Origin: JBHJHP01 sp042219855
GTDB taxonomy: Bacteria > Bacteroidota > Bacteroidia > Bacteroidales > UBA5342
Assembly (NCBI RefSeq): GCF_042219855.1
Contig: NZ_JBHJHP010000004.1
Coordinates: 310,001 to 374,000 of the forward strand
DNA: 64,000 nt
Reading direction: 5' to 3'
In this document: piece after piece, positions 1-8,794 of the stretch
Numbering within the stretch: the stretch's first letter is position 1
Layout of the letters: each line of letters starts with the position of its first letter
Made by a program: the position numbers and the translations under genes
Notes under the pieces: generated by a model
Seen by the model: only the letters and a program-made list of their open reading frames with translations
Database searches by the model: none
What the model was told of the DNA's origin: nothing

Positions 1-353
1 ATATGCTGGTGGAACATCTGAATACAATTGCACCGGATTATGTTACCGTTAAGGTAGAGAAGATGCATGGTGGTCGGCCATATGTTTGTCCGATTGATAT
101 TCCGGCATATAAAGCTGCAGAAAAAGCCTGTGAAGCGGTGTTTGGAAAAACACCGGTTTCGCTGAAAAGTGGTGGCAGTATACCTATTATTTCTACGTTT
201 GAAGAGAAACTCGGATTGAAATCAGTTTTACTTGGATTTGGGCTGGAATCGGATGCAATTCATTCACCCAACGAAAATTTTCCGGTAGAGAATATTGTAA
301 ACGGAATAAAAACAAGTGTGAAATTCTTTGAATATTTCAGCGATATGGCTTGA
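1..353 (+). CDS. M20 family dipeptidase, C-terminal part (5' end outside window)
   Basis: Only about the last 117 residues are present; the frame is open to the window edge, so the Met at base 3 is probably internal. The segment has the C-terminal catalytic-domain pattern of M20 metallodipeptidases of the CNDP/PepV kind: GGSIPII near residue 57, then FEEKLG, and LLGFGLESDAIHSPNENF, where the His of the AHS/IHS element is a metal ligand in the family. These enzymes hydrolyse dipeptides in the cytoplasm with two metal ions. A short hairpin with a T-run follows at 396-417. The family call is fairly secure; the exact substrate cannot be read from this fragment. Confidence 0.8.
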   Translation, partial: MLVEHLNTIAPDYVTVKVEKMHGGRPYVCPIDIPAYKAAEKACEAVFGKTPVSLKSGGSIPIISTFEEKLGLKSVLLGFGLESDAIHSPNENFPVENIVNGIKTSVKFFEYFSDMA

Positions 354-395
354 GGTTCTTTTGTGCAGTAAGTTTCAATTTCTTATTTCAAAAAT

Positions 396-417
396 GGACT
401 AAAGTCCTCTTTTTTAA
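396..417 (+). terminator. Intrinsic terminator after the M20 dipeptidase gene
   Basis: GGAC/GTCC stem with a TAAA loop (396-407), followed by TCTTTTTTT. The stem is short but the U-tract is good. It lies 43 bases after the stop codon. Confidence 0.5.
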
Positions 418-430
418 AGATATTCAGTTC

Positions 431-460
431 AGTAACCCCGGCCTTAAGGCCGGGGTTACT
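431..460. repeat. 30-bp perfect palindrome between convergent genes
   Basis: The 15-base arm beginning AGTAACCCCGGCC is followed directly by its exact reverse complement, so the stem could be 13 bp with a TTAA loop. It sits between the 3' ends of the convergent M20 and RNase Z genes and stops 5 bases before the RNase Z stop codon. Neither side has a T-run, so it is not a classical intrinsic terminator, though it could block transcription from both sides or be a dispersed palindromic repeat. Confidence 0.7.
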
Positions 461-465
461 GTGCA

Positions 466-1377
466 TTAAATACTAAAGACCATTCCGTCTTCTACTGCAG
501 AAGTATCCGGAAATATCTCCAGAGCTTCTTTCAGTACAGCATCTGTATCTTTGTAGCGGGCTGAGAAATGTCCGATGAGCAATTTTCCGGCATCAGCCAT
601 TTTTGCCAGTTGCGCTGCCTGAGCCGATGTGGAATGGTGTGTTCCCGAAGCCAGCAGTTCCTCATGGCTGGCAAACGTTGCTTCGTGGTATAATAAATCG
701 ATATTTCTCAGGATATCAGCATTCTGGGGAACGAATTTTGTATCCGAACAGTAGGCATAACTTCTGGGTTTGTCCGGTTCTATGGTGAGCGATGTATTGG
801 CGATTATGGTTCCGTCTTCCAGCTTAAGATCCCGGCCTTCCTTGATTTCCTTGATTTGTTTAATGGAGAGGCCGTAAAAGTCGATCATATCTTTTTTAAT
901 GTTTCGTTCACCCGGTTTTTCCCTGAGCAGGTATCCGCAGGTTGGCACTCTGTGCTGCAGTGGTATGCTCCACACCTCAAGAGACCTGTCCTCGTAAACT
1001 ATAGCATGCTTTTTGGGATCAACGCGGTTAAAGATAATTTTAAAGGGCAGTTGATGTGAGAAGTGTTCAATAAACGGTCGTAAGACGCCCTCCAGTTCAT
1101 CCGGTGAATAGATGTTCAGGTCGTTAGTCCGGTTCAGTAAGCCGAAAGTTGACAATAGTCCGGGAAGACCAAAAATATGATCACCGTGAAGATGTGAGAT
1201 AAAAATATGGTTGAGCCTTGAGAATTTCAGATGCTGCTTCCTCATCTGTATCTGGGCTCCCTCTCCGCAATCGATCATAAACAGTTTTTCCCTGAAATTG
1301 ACTACCTGGCAGGACGGAAACCGTGAAGCGGTAGGTAATGCTGAATTGCTTCCTAGAATATGTACATCAAAATTCAT
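466..1377 (-). CDS. rnz: Ribonuclease Z (tRNA 3' processing endonuclease)
   Basis: This is a cytoplasmic metallo-beta-lactamase-fold enzyme that cuts tRNA precursors after the discriminator base. With the start chosen here it has 303 residues, the usual length of bacterial RNase Z, and begins MNFDVHILGSNSALPT, the normal N-terminus. The zinc motif HLHGDH lies at residues 62-67, followed by GLPGLL; further conserved elements are the downstream HRVPTCGY, YCSDT and GHFSARY. An upstream in-frame Met at 1434 would add 19 residues unlike the family. The chosen start is preceded on the minus strand by a purine-rich AGAGGGAAG. The window's only tRNA lacks an encoded CCA, so its precursor would be a substrate of this type of enzyme. 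Confidence 0.93.
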   Translation of the reverse strand: MNFDVHILGSNSALPTASRFPSCQVVNFREKLFMIDCGEGAQIQMRKQHLKFSRLNHIFISHLHGDHIFGLPGLLSTFGLLNRTNDLNIYSPDELEGVLRPFIEHFSHQLPFKIIFNRVDPKKHAIVYEDRSLEVWSIPLQHRVPTCGYLLREKPGERNIKKDMIDFYGLSIKQIKEIKEGRDLKLEDGTIIANTSLTIEPDKPRSYAYCSDTKFVPQNADILRNIDLLYHEATFASHEELLASGTHHSTSAQAAQLAKMADAGKLLIGHFSARYKDTDAVLKEALEIFPDTSAVEDGMVFSI

Positions 1378-1454
1378 CTTCCCTCTTTTTTGTAAATGTA
1401 AAAAAATTATCGGAGGAGATGAATTCTGATTCACCTGCAGATTGCTCCGGCTGA

Positions 1455-2174
1455 TTAATCAGTCATCTGCTGTGTGTGCAGGTAATTATAATCTTTCATG
1501 ATGGTGATGAGAAACTGAACTGGTTTAAGATCAGACCTGATCCCCATCTTTTTGGACACTGCATCTTTTGTTTTTAAAGCAAAAAGCTGTGATTCCTGGT
1601 TCTGATTCGTATTTTGCAAAAACTGTATGACCTCGTTTATCGTCCTGATATCTGTCTCTTCCAGCATTTCTACTTCAGGAAACTGCATGCTGTAATTCTG
1701 GGGTAACTTTAAAAACATGGATCCCCTGACCTTTTTCTGTTTTGTACGAAGTAAAATGGTTTTTCCAACAATATCTCCTAAACGTTGATTTTTTTTGGTT
1801 CCGACGATAAACACGGTGGCAACAGAACCAAATAAAAGTGCGATATCGACCAGGCGAAATACCCAGCGGATGAAAATGCTGACAAAAGAAGCCGAAGTGC
1901 CGTTTTCATTATAAACACGGATGTTCATCACGTTTTTCCCCGGACTCTGTCCATTCATAAACTGTTCGAATATTAAATGATAGAGAAGCACCGGAATGGA
2001 AAAAATAAGTAAAATGGTTTGATTTTTCGCCAGTCCCGTAATGACCATGGTTACAAAATAATAGGCTCCCATAATGGCATAATCGATCAAATTGGCAATT
2101 ATCCGTTCTCCGATACTGGCCAGTGGTTGCTCAATACTGATGTTTTGTGAGGTGTTAATGGTAAATTGTTCCAT
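1455..2174 (-). CDS. RDD family membrane protein
   Basis: A 239-residue protein. The RDD domain spans roughly residues 15-150, with the conserved GERIIANLIDYAI at its start, a second hydrophobic stretch (QTILLIFSIPVLLYHLIF), GQSPGKNVMNIRV, and a third helix near RWVFRLVDIALLFGS. The C-terminal 85 residues are soluble and charged. The family is of poorly defined function; some members are linked to ion transport. It is divergent from the SpoIIM/MoxR operon that starts at 2352, and RDD genes are often seen beside such clusters, so a shared membrane function is plausible but inferred. Confidence 0.82.
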   Translation of the reverse strand: MEQFTINTSQNISIEQPLASIGERIIANLIDYAIMGAYYFVTMVITGLAKNQTILLIFSIPVLLYHLIFEQFMNGQSPGKNVMNIRVYNENGTSASFVSIFIRWVFRLVDIALLFGSVATVFIVGTKKNQRLGDIVGKTILLRTKQKKVRGSMFLKLPQNYSMQFPEVEMLEETDIRTINEVIQFLQNTNQNQESQLFALKTKDAVSKKMGIRSDLKPVQFLITIMKDYNYLHTQQMTD

Positions 2175-2351
2175 AAAATATGTATTCAGGTATAAATAGT
2201 TTTAATTTTTTTCTATCTTTCGTATCCGTAAGCCTGTTTTTAATTAAGGTACATGAGATAAAAATATATAACAGTACATCCGATGCGTTAAGATAGTTTT
2301 TTTTCTTACTGTATCCTGATTTTTTTGAACTGATTTCAAAAAAAAGACCAG

Positions 2352-3323
2352 ATGAAAGAAATAGATTTTCTTCATAAAAATATTAAAAAATGGAAAGAAT
2401 TCGAATCTCTGCTTGAAGATAAGGGAAATTCGAATGCCGACAGGTTGTTTAATCTATATATATCGCTTACCGACGATCTGGCTTATGCAAAAACTTATTT
2501 CCCGGGAGGAGAAGCCTATTATTATCTGAACCAGCTGACACAGAAAGTACATGGTTTGATTTATCAGAATAAACCGATTGAGCGGAAAAGCATTGGCCGG
2601 TTCTGGGGATATGAACTGCCACTGATCTTTCATGGTATTCGCAGGGAGTTTTATGTGTCTCTGGCCATATTTGTTGTGTCTGTTCTGATCGGTATTTTAT
2701 CCACAGCATATAAACCGGAATTTGTGAAAACCATTCTGGGAGACCGCTATGTTAATATGACCATGGAAAATATACGTAAGGGTGATCCTATGGCTGTGTA
2801 TAAAAGTGCAAATCAAATGCCTATGTTTCTGGGTATTACCATCAATAATATAAAGGTGGCCTTTCTTTCTTTTGTATGCGGAATTTTTACCTCCTTTGGA
2901 ACAGGATTTATTCTGTTTCAGAATGGCGTTATGCTGGGAACATTTCAAACCTTCCTCATACAGAATGGCGTTGTACTGGAATCTTTTGCAACAGTCTGGA
3001 TTCATGGGACCATTGAAATATTTTCAATTATTGTTGCAGGAGCAGCAGGAATTTTAATCGGAAACAGTTTTATTTTTCCGGGAACATACAGCCGGGTATA
3101 TGCACTTAAACAAGCTGCGCGTAAAAGTGCAAAACTGGCTATAGGTCTTGTGCCGTTTATTGTTGTTGCCGGTTTTCTCGAAGGATTTATGACAAGACAT
3201 ACAGAGGTGCCTTACTGGCTACGGTTTACCATAATAGGCTTTTCTCTGGCTTTTATTATTTTATATTTCTTTATCTATCCACGACTATTAATCCGCAAAA
3301 CATATAACTATGCAACCCAATGA
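2352..3323 (+). CDS. SpoIIM/DUF95-type membrane protein
   Basis: A 323-residue protein with a soluble, probably helical N-terminal 90 residues, followed by about five membrane segments (near residues 99-119, 155-195, 217-238, 262-283 and 290-314). The stretch HGTIEIFSIIVAGAAG near residue 219 matches the signature of the stage II sporulation protein M family. In non-sporulating Bacteroidota these proteins occur in MoxR/DUF58 operons and have no link to sporulation. It is the first gene of a six-gene run; its last 14 bases overlap the next gene, which implies translational coupling. The molecular function is unknown. Confidence 0.82.
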   Translation: MKEIDFLHKNIKKWKEFESLLEDKGNSNADRLFNLYISLTDDLAYAKTYFPGGEAYYYLNQLTQKVHGLIYQNKPIERKSIGRFWGYELPLIFHGIRREFYVSLAIFVVSVLIGILSTAYKPEFVKTILGDRYVNMTMENIRKGDPMAVYKSANQMPMFLGITINNIKVAFLSFVCGIFTSFGTGFILFQNGVMLGTFQTFLIQNGVVLESFATVWIHGTIEIFSIIVAGAAGILIGNSFIFPGTYSRVYALKQAARKSAKLAIGLVPFIVVAGFLEGFMTRHTEVPYWLRFTIIGFSLAFIILYFFIYPRLLIRKTYNYATQ

Positions 3324-4194
3324 AATAAATTTTAAACAGGAAAGAGATTTCGGCGATTTGTTTAATGCAACATTTGCGTTTATCGGTGCTGAAATTAAGC
3401 GGTTAGGAACCGCAATATTGTACTTTGCAGTCCCCTTAATGCTGGTTGGTGCTATTTTAAGTGTGTTCATTAGTGTTGAGCAACAACAGTCGTTACAATC
3501 TCTTCAGTCCGGAGCCATGGATATGGAAAATCCATTTGCAATATATGGCAAAATCTACAACGGGTATTTTTTTCTTAACCTTCTCGTTCCTTTGATTATT
3601 TACGGACTGTTGTCCTGTATTACCCTGGGATATGTTAAGCTTTATGTGAACAAGGGCAAAGATAATTTCACCCTTTCAGAAGTGTGGTCAGAAGTAACAA
3701 AATACATTGTACCGGTAATATTTGCATCATTGCTTACAGCTATCATTACAGCGATTGGCGCAGTATTTTGCCTCGTTCCCGGCGTCTATCTGGGTGTCTC
3801 TTTAAGCTTATTTGTTCCACTAATTGTAATTGAAGGGAAGGGTTTCGGTGATGCCTTTAACCGGAGTTTTAAACTGGTAAAACATAAGTTCTGGATGACA
3901 CTGGGTGCTTTGTTTGTTATGGGAATTATCGTCTATGTTATCTCCATGATTCTTTCAATTCCGGCCCTGATTTTAGGTATGAAACCTTTCTTTGCTTCTA
4001 TTATGGAAGGTAAGGATGTAAATTTTGATTTCGGAATCTCATTCTATATCATAAGTGCGATTATTTCATTACTGACTTATATTGTTTATTCCATACCAAC
4101 CATATTGGTGGCATTCCTGTATTACAGTCTGGTAGAGACTTACGAGAAACCTTCGTTGGTTGACAGGATAGATCAGATCTCAGATAATGAGTAA
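3310..4194 (+). CDS. Multi-pass membrane protein of the MoxR cluster
   Basis: A 294-residue protein with about six hydrophobic segments (LGTAILYFAVPLMLVGAILSV near residue 37, LLVPLIIYGLLSCITLGYV near 96, IVPVIFASLLTAIITAIGAVFCLVPG near 137, MTLGALFVMGIIVYVISMIL near 196, and two more before residue 280). The segment GVYLGVSLSLFVPLIVIEGKGFGDAFNRSFKLVK resembles the repeat in the glycerophosphodiesterase-type membrane domain and related DUF families. It overlaps its upstream neighbour by 14 bases and its downstream neighbour by 8. I infer that it is part of a membrane complex with the rest of the operon; there is no evidence for catalysis. Confidence 0.7.
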   Translation: MQPNEINFKQERDFGDLFNATFAFIGAEIKRLGTAILYFAVPLMLVGAILSVFISVEQQQSLQSLQSGAMDMENPFAIYGKIYNGYFFLNLLVPLIIYGLLSCITLGYVKLYVNKGKDNFTLSEVWSEVTKYIVPVIFASLLTAIITAIGAVFCLVPGVYLGVSLSLFVPLIVIEGKGFGDAFNRSFKLVKHKFWMTLGALFVMGIIVYVISMILSIPALILGMKPFFASIMEGKDVNFDFGISFYIISAIISLLTYIVYSIPTILVAFLYYSLVETYEKPSLVDRIDQISDNE

Positions 4195-4912
4195 ACCACT
4201 GCTGGTCATACTTGTCTCTTTTCTGGTACTTTTGTCCCTGTCGGCAAAAGATTTGCCTTATACTACAGTGGATTCCACGCGAATAGATTCAGTTCTTATA
4301 CAAAAAAGAGTTATTGATACTGCTGCATTAAATTCATACAAGCAGGATTCAGATTTCGATTACGGGCAGGGTTATCAGCAGAAGACGGTATCGCTATGGA
4401 GCAAATTCTGGGAATGGATCTTTCAAAAACTCCGTCAGGCAGATGGAGTATACCGGGGCCTTACCGTTGCCGTAAAAATTTTTTTCTGGCTTCTGGTTGT
4501 TGCCATTCTGGTTTTTGCCATCACTAAGATCCGATTTCAGCGATTCTTTTATTCACAGGATGAGAAAGAGGGGAAGGACTATATTGTGGATGATGCGGAT
4601 GAGCTGATTGAAGACCTGGATGCAGCTATTGACAATGCGGTTGAACAACATAACTACAGACTGGCTATCCGGTATCAGTTTTTAAATGTTCTGAGAAAAC
4701 TGGATGAACTGGGTGTAATCAATTATTCTAAAGATAAAACAAACCGGGACTATCTGTCGGAGATCAGAAGAAAAACAGATTCAGTAACAGAATTCCTTAC
4801 ATTAATTAATATTTATAATGCGGTATGGTACGGACATTTTACCATCGATGAAGAAGATTACAGAAGATTGAGCATGTCGTATACAAACTTTAATAAGATG
4901 GCACATGCGTAA
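4187..4912 (+). CDS. DUF4129 domain protein
   Basis: A 241-residue protein with an N-terminal signal or anchor (SKPLLVILVSFLVLLSLSAKD), an extracytoplasmic stretch, one membrane helix near residues 90-115 (VAVKIFFWLLVVAILVFAIT), and a C-terminal DUF4129 domain containing YRLAIRYQFLNVLRKLDELGVINY and the TNRDYL element typical of the family. In related bacteria DUF4129 proteins sit next to DUF4350, MoxR and DUF58 genes and sometimes carry transglutaminase domains; this one does not. It overlaps both neighbours by 8 bases. Its role is unknown. Confidence 0.8.
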   Translation: MSKPLLVILVSFLVLLSLSAKDLPYTTVDSTRIDSVLIQKRVIDTAALNSYKQDSDFDYGQGYQQKTVSLWSKFWEWIFQKLRQADGVYRGLTVAVKIFFWLLVVAILVFAITKIRFQRFFYSQDEKEGKDYIVDDADELIEDLDAAIDNAVEQHNYRLAIRYQFLNVLRKLDELGVINYSKDKTNRDYLSEIRRKTDSVTEFLTLINIYNAVWYGHFTIDEEDYRRLSMSYTNFNKMAHA

Positions 4913-6098
4913 ATCCAACCTGAAATACCTTCTTTTATCTGCCGGATTATTTATCCTCCTGATCCTGCTTCAACACTATGCACCAAAACCTGAGGACTGG
5001 CGTATGTCTTTCGACCGGAACCATAAGGCACCATACGGATGTTATGTGTTGAATCAGCAGGTTTATCCTGAATTATTCCCAGAGCCAGTGACGTACAACC
5101 TGGAGCCCTTTGCCGATAATCCATTGCTGGATACCATACAAAAGACAAAACGCAACCTCATTATGATCACCGGGAGTTTTAAGCCGGAAGAGGAAGATGT
5201 AAAAACCTTACTGGATTTTGTTAAAGCCGGTAACAGCGCATTTTTGTCATTTAACAGTTATGCATTTCAATTATTGAAAGAGCTAAAATTATCGTACAGC
5301 AAAGGACTTATTGATACAGCCTACTTAAAAACAGCAAAGGATACACTTAATTTCTATAATCCCGCCTTAAAAAAGGATTCAGGCTATGTTTTTAATAACC
5401 GCCTGATGACAAATTACCTGCTGTTCAGAGATTCTTGCAAGGCATATATATTGGGTTACGACAGGAGATCGCATGTTAATTTCGTTCGTTTTAATCTGGG
5501 TAAAGGAGAGTTATATATTCATACACAACCCCTGGTTTTTACAAACATTAATCTGCTTTACAGCGATCCGGACTATGTTGCTGCAGCGCTGTCTTATTTA
5601 CCGGATCAACCTTTGATTGTTGACCGTTTTTATAAGCCGTTTAAAATAGAGAATGAAGTACAGACATCGTTTCTCCTTTCGCATAATCCATTGCGGTTTG
5701 CGTTTTACATTATCCTGTTTGTACTGGTTGTTTACCTGGTATTCGGTTCACGCCGTAAACAACGGATTATTCCTGTGATAGAGCCATTGAAAAATACCTC
5801 TCTGGATTTTATTAAAACTGTAGGAAGGCTTTATTATAAAAGTGAAAACCACGCAACTATTGCACATAAGTTATCGACTTATTTCAAGGAATTTCTGAGA
5901 GAGAAGTATTATATAAATGATGTTTCAGAGTCTGAAGAGAATGTTAATCTTATTTCCGGAAAGACAGGCGTAAACAGAATGCTGGTCAAAAAGGTGTTAC
6001 ACAAGGTCAATTATTTTCAGGATCAGCCCAATGTTACCGGGGCCGGTTTAATGGCCTACAATAAAGATATTGAAGAATTTTACAAAACATGCTTATAA
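4905..6098 (+). CDS. DUF4350 domain protein
   Basis: A 397-residue protein with an N-terminal membrane helix (YLLLSAGLFILLILLQHYA). Residues 35-230 form a soluble DUF4350 region (DRNHKAPYGCYVLNQQVYPELFP; LIMITGSFKPEEEDVKTLLDFVKAGNSAFLS), which resembles a glutamine-amidotransferase-like or GldG-like fold. A second helix lies near residue 265 (FAFYIILFVLVVYLVFGSRR), followed by a cytoplasmic C-terminal tail. It overlaps the DUF4129 gene by 8 bases and precedes the MoxR gene by 10. The domain is typical of MoxR/DUF58 operons; no enzymatic motif is evident. Confidence 0.78.
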   Translation: MRKSNLKYLLLSAGLFILLILLQHYAPKPEDWRMSFDRNHKAPYGCYVLNQQVYPELFPEPVTYNLEPFADNPLLDTIQKTKRNLIMITGSFKPEEEDVKTLLDFVKAGNSAFLSFNSYAFQLLKELKLSYSKGLIDTAYLKTAKDTLNFYNPALKKDSGYVFNNRLMTNYLLFRDSCKAYILGYDRRSHVNFVRFNLGKGELYIHTQPLVFTNINLLYSDPDYVAAALSYLPDQPLIVDRFYKPFKIENEVQTSFLLSHNPLRFAFYIILFVLVVYLVFGSRRKQRIIPVIEPLKNTSLDFIKTVGRLYYKSENHATIAHKLSTYFKEFLREKYYINDVSESEENVNLISGKTGVNRMLVKKVLHKVNYFQDQPNVTGAGLMAYNKDIEEFYKTCL

Positions 6099-6108
6099 GT
6101 TAACCGCT

Positions 6109-7089
6109 ATGGATGAAGAAAAAAAATTTGAAGAGCGTATAGGCTTACAGTCGCTTCAGGAGAAAGTTCTGGCACTGAAAAAGGAAATTGCAAAAGTGCT
6201 GGTCGGCAAGGAAGATATTGTGGATCTCATTGTGGTCGCCATACTTGCCGACGGACATATTTTACTGGAAGGTGTTCCCGGGATAGCCAAAACCATGATA
6301 GCCAAGCTGATGGCCAGGTTGTTATCGGTGGGATACTCGCGTATTCAGTTTACACCAGACCTGATGCCTTCAGATGTAACGGGTACAACGATATTTAATT
6401 CGGCTACATCTAAATTTGAGTTTAACGAGGGACCGGTTTTTTCAAACCTGGTACTGATTGATGAGATCAACCGGGCACCGGCTAAAACCCAGGCATCGTT
6501 GTTCGAGGTTATGGAGGAACGTCAGGTAACCGTGGATGGTAAAACCTATAAAATGAAATCACCCTTTGTGGTTATCGCAACCCAGAATCCGCTGGAACAC
6601 GAAGGAACCTATCGCCTGCCCGAAGCACAACTGGACAGGTTCATGTTTAAAATTCTGGTCGACTATCCTTCGGCAGAGGAGGAATTTATGATTTTACAGA
6701 ATATGCATCAAAGAAAAGGGGAACCTGAGCTGAAAGATGTAAAAACTGTATTAACGGCCAAAGATCTGGCAACATTCAGAAAACAGGTTCAGGAGGTTAC
6801 GGTAGATGATAACCTGATGAAATATATAGCAGAAATTGTAATTAAAACACGGAACCATCCTTCACTATACCTGGGTGCCTCACCGCGTGCATCCATACAT
6901 GCCATGAATGCAGCCAAAGCATATGCGGCCATCAACGGCAGGGATTATGTGATTCCTGAAGATGTAAAAGCTGTGTTTGAACCCATTCTTCTGCACCGGA
7001 TTTATCTGACACCGGAGAAGGAACTGGAAGGCATTTTTGAAGATAAAGTAGTGAAGGACATCATTAAAACTGTTGAAGTACCACGCTAG
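6109..7089 (+). CDS. MoxR-family AAA+ ATPase
   Basis: A 326-residue cytoplasmic AAA+ ATPase of the MoxR group, proposed to act as a chaperone that activates or assembles partner proteins. Walker A is GVPGIAKT at residues 55-62, Walker B is LVLIDE at about 114-119 followed by NRAP, and sensor and arginine-finger elements follow (VIATQNPLEHEGTYRLPEAQLDRF; SPRASIHAMNAAKA). I chose the Met at 6109 because the family begins near there; an in-frame ATG at 6070 would overlap the DUF4350 gene by 29 bases. The downstream DUF58 gene is its usual partner: its GTG start shares the last base of this TAG stop. Confidence 0.92.
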   Translation: MDEEKKFEERIGLQSLQEKVLALKKEIAKVLVGKEDIVDLIVVAILADGHILLEGVPGIAKTMIAKLMARLLSVGYSRIQFTPDLMPSDVTGTTIFNSATSKFEFNEGPVFSNLVLIDEINRAPAKTQASLFEVMEERQVTVDGKTYKMKSPFVVIATQNPLEHEGTYRLPEAQLDRFMFKILVDYPSAEEEFMILQNMHQRKGEPELKDVKTVLTAKDLATFRKQVQEVTVDDNLMKYIAEIVIKTRNHPSLYLGASPRASIHAMNAAKAYAAINGRDYVIPEDVKAVFEPILLHRIYLTPEKELEGIFEDKVVKDIIKTVEVPR

Positions 7090-8426
7090 TGAAGGTATTA
7101 AAAGAGATACATATAGCCGGTCGCTTTTACCTTACCTTAAGTGTAATTGCCGCATTATTCACCATTGGCTTTTTCCTTGATCCGTTTTACCTGATCGCGA
7201 AAATTCTTTTGGGTATTTTTGTTTTATTTCTTTTTAGTGATGTAATGTTGCTGTTCTTTGCAAAAAAAGAGAGCATCCTGGTTACGAGGGAAATTCCGGA
7301 CAGGCTTTCCAACGGAGATGAAAACCGGATTGAAATCTATATTCAGAACAGACATCCCTATCCGCTGTTTCTTCAGATTTATGATGAAGTTCCTGCACAG
7401 TTTCAACTGAGAGATTTTAAAATGGAACTCAGGTTGAATGCATACAAGGAAAACCGCTTACAATATACGCTGATACCGCACGAACGCGGTGAATATATTT
7501 TTGGGGTCACCAATGTAATTTATGCCACCCAAATCGGTTTGTTGATGCGACTCAGAAAGTTTGGAGAAAAGAAAACGGCTGTGCCGGTTTATCCTTCATT
7601 CCTGAAAATGCGAAAATATGAGTTGCTGGCCATATCGAACCGTTTGTCAGAGGTGGGTGTAAAACGTGTCAGGCGAATCGGTTCACATACGGAATTCGAC
7701 CAGATAAAAGATTATGTTAAAGGAGACAACTACCGCACCATCAACTGGCGGGCGACAGCCAAGCGGGGAAAACTAATGGTGAATCAGTACCAGGATGAGC
7801 GCTCACAGAATGTATATAATGTGATTGACATGGGCCGCACAATGCAAATGCCATTTATGGGGATGTCCTTGCTGGATTATGCCATAAATGCTTCTCTCAT
7901 CCTGGCGAATACTGCTTTGCAGAAACACGATAAGGCAGGATTGATCACCTTTAATAAAACGATTGAAACCTTTATGAATGCGGAACGCAGGCATGAAACG
8001 CTGGTGAGAATCATGGATCGTCTTTATAAACAGGAGACCGGTTTTTATGAATCGGATTTTGCAGTACTGACGGCCGGAATAAAACGAAAAATATCACACC
8101 GAAGCCTGCTGATTCTTTATACCAATTTTGAAACCATCACATCGCTGGAAAGGTATATTTCGTATTTGCGGGTTCTTTCAAAGAGCCATGTGATTATTGT
8201 TGTGATTTTTGAGAACGAAGAGATTGAAAAACTGAGCCATGAAGAAGTTTCGAATCTTGAAGAGTTATACATCAGAACCATTGCCGAAAAACACATGTAT
8301 GATAAGAAGCTGATCGTTAAGGAACTGCTGAAAAACGGAATTTATTCTGTACTAACCAGGCCCGAAAACCTTACTGCAGGTCTCATTAATAAGTACCTTG
8401 AACTGAAAGATACAGGACGGTTTTAA
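7089..8426 (+). CDS. DUF58 domain protein, MoxR partner
   Basis: A 445-residue protein with a GTG start overlapping the MoxR stop by one base. Two N-terminal hydrophobic helices lie near residues 12-55. Residues 65-200 look like a beta-rich extracytoplasmic or linker region. The DUF58 signature GDNYRTINWRATAKRGKLMVNQYQDE lies near residues 213-240, followed by a vWA-like C-terminal fold (NVYNVIDMGRTM; HRSLLILYTNFE). DUF58 proteins are the standard operon partners of MoxR ATPases. No separate BatA/BatB-type vWA genes follow; the operon ends here with a 4-base overlap of the convergent DUF2752 gene. Confidence 0.88.
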   Translation: MKVLKEIHIAGRFYLTLSVIAALFTIGFFLDPFYLIAKILLGIFVLFLFSDVMLLFFAKKESILVTREIPDRLSNGDENRIEIYIQNRHPYPLFLQIYDEVPAQFQLRDFKMELRLNAYKENRLQYTLIPHERGEYIFGVTNVIYATQIGLLMRLRKFGEKKTAVPVYPSFLKMRKYELLAISNRLSEVGVKRVRRIGSHTEFDQIKDYVKGDNYRTINWRATAKRGKLMVNQYQDERSQNVYNVIDMGRTMQMPFMGMSLLDYAINASLILANTALQKHDKAGLITFNKTIETFMNAERRHETLVRIMDRLYKQETGFYESDFAVLTAGIKRKISHRSLLILYTNFETITSLERYISYLRVLSKSHVIIVVIFENEEIEKLSHEEVSNLEELYIRTIAEKHMYDKKLIVKELLKNGIYSVLTRPENLTAGLINKYLELKDTGRF

Positions 8427-8794
8427 AAGCATCCAAAATGCAAACCAATCCTTATACCATAAATAATAACTAATCCTGCAAGTAAACCCATAAGGGTAAA
8501 CCTGCTGAGTTTCGTAAAGATTGATTTATGAGTGAATATCGCCAGCAAATCGAATACCACATATACCGGTAAAAAAATAATATTAAAGTTGAAACTTATG
8601 GCAGAGGCTATCCTAAGCCGTGTAAGTTCATGCGCTGCCCTGCTCATACCACACAAGGGGCAGTCAATATGTAGCAGACCCCGGTGAATACACAGCGGAT
8701 AGGCGTCATTGAAAAAATAATGTTCAGGGATCAGTGCCACGGCAAGAACGGCTGTGCCGAGTATAAGGTATTTTATGATCCGGTTGGTGTTCAA
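8423..8794 (-). CDS. DUF2752 family membrane protein
   Basis: A 123-residue protein with about three hydrophobic segments (IIKYLILGTAVLAVALIP; SFNFNIIFLPVYVVFDLLAIFT; FTLMGLLAGLVIIYGIRIG). The family hallmark CPLCGMSRA lies near residues 45-53 after a short loop containing HIDCPLCG. The two cysteines of CPLC could bind metal or form a disulfide, but the function of the family is not known. Its 3' end overlaps the convergent DUF58 gene by 4 bases, so there is no terminator between them. Confidence 0.82.
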   Translation of the reverse strand: MNTNRIIKYLILGTAVLAVALIPEHYFFNDAYPLCIHRGLLHIDCPLCGMSRAAHELTRLRIASAISFNFNIIFLPVYVVFDLLAIFTHKSIFTKLSRFTLMGLLAGLVIIYGIRIGLHFGCF

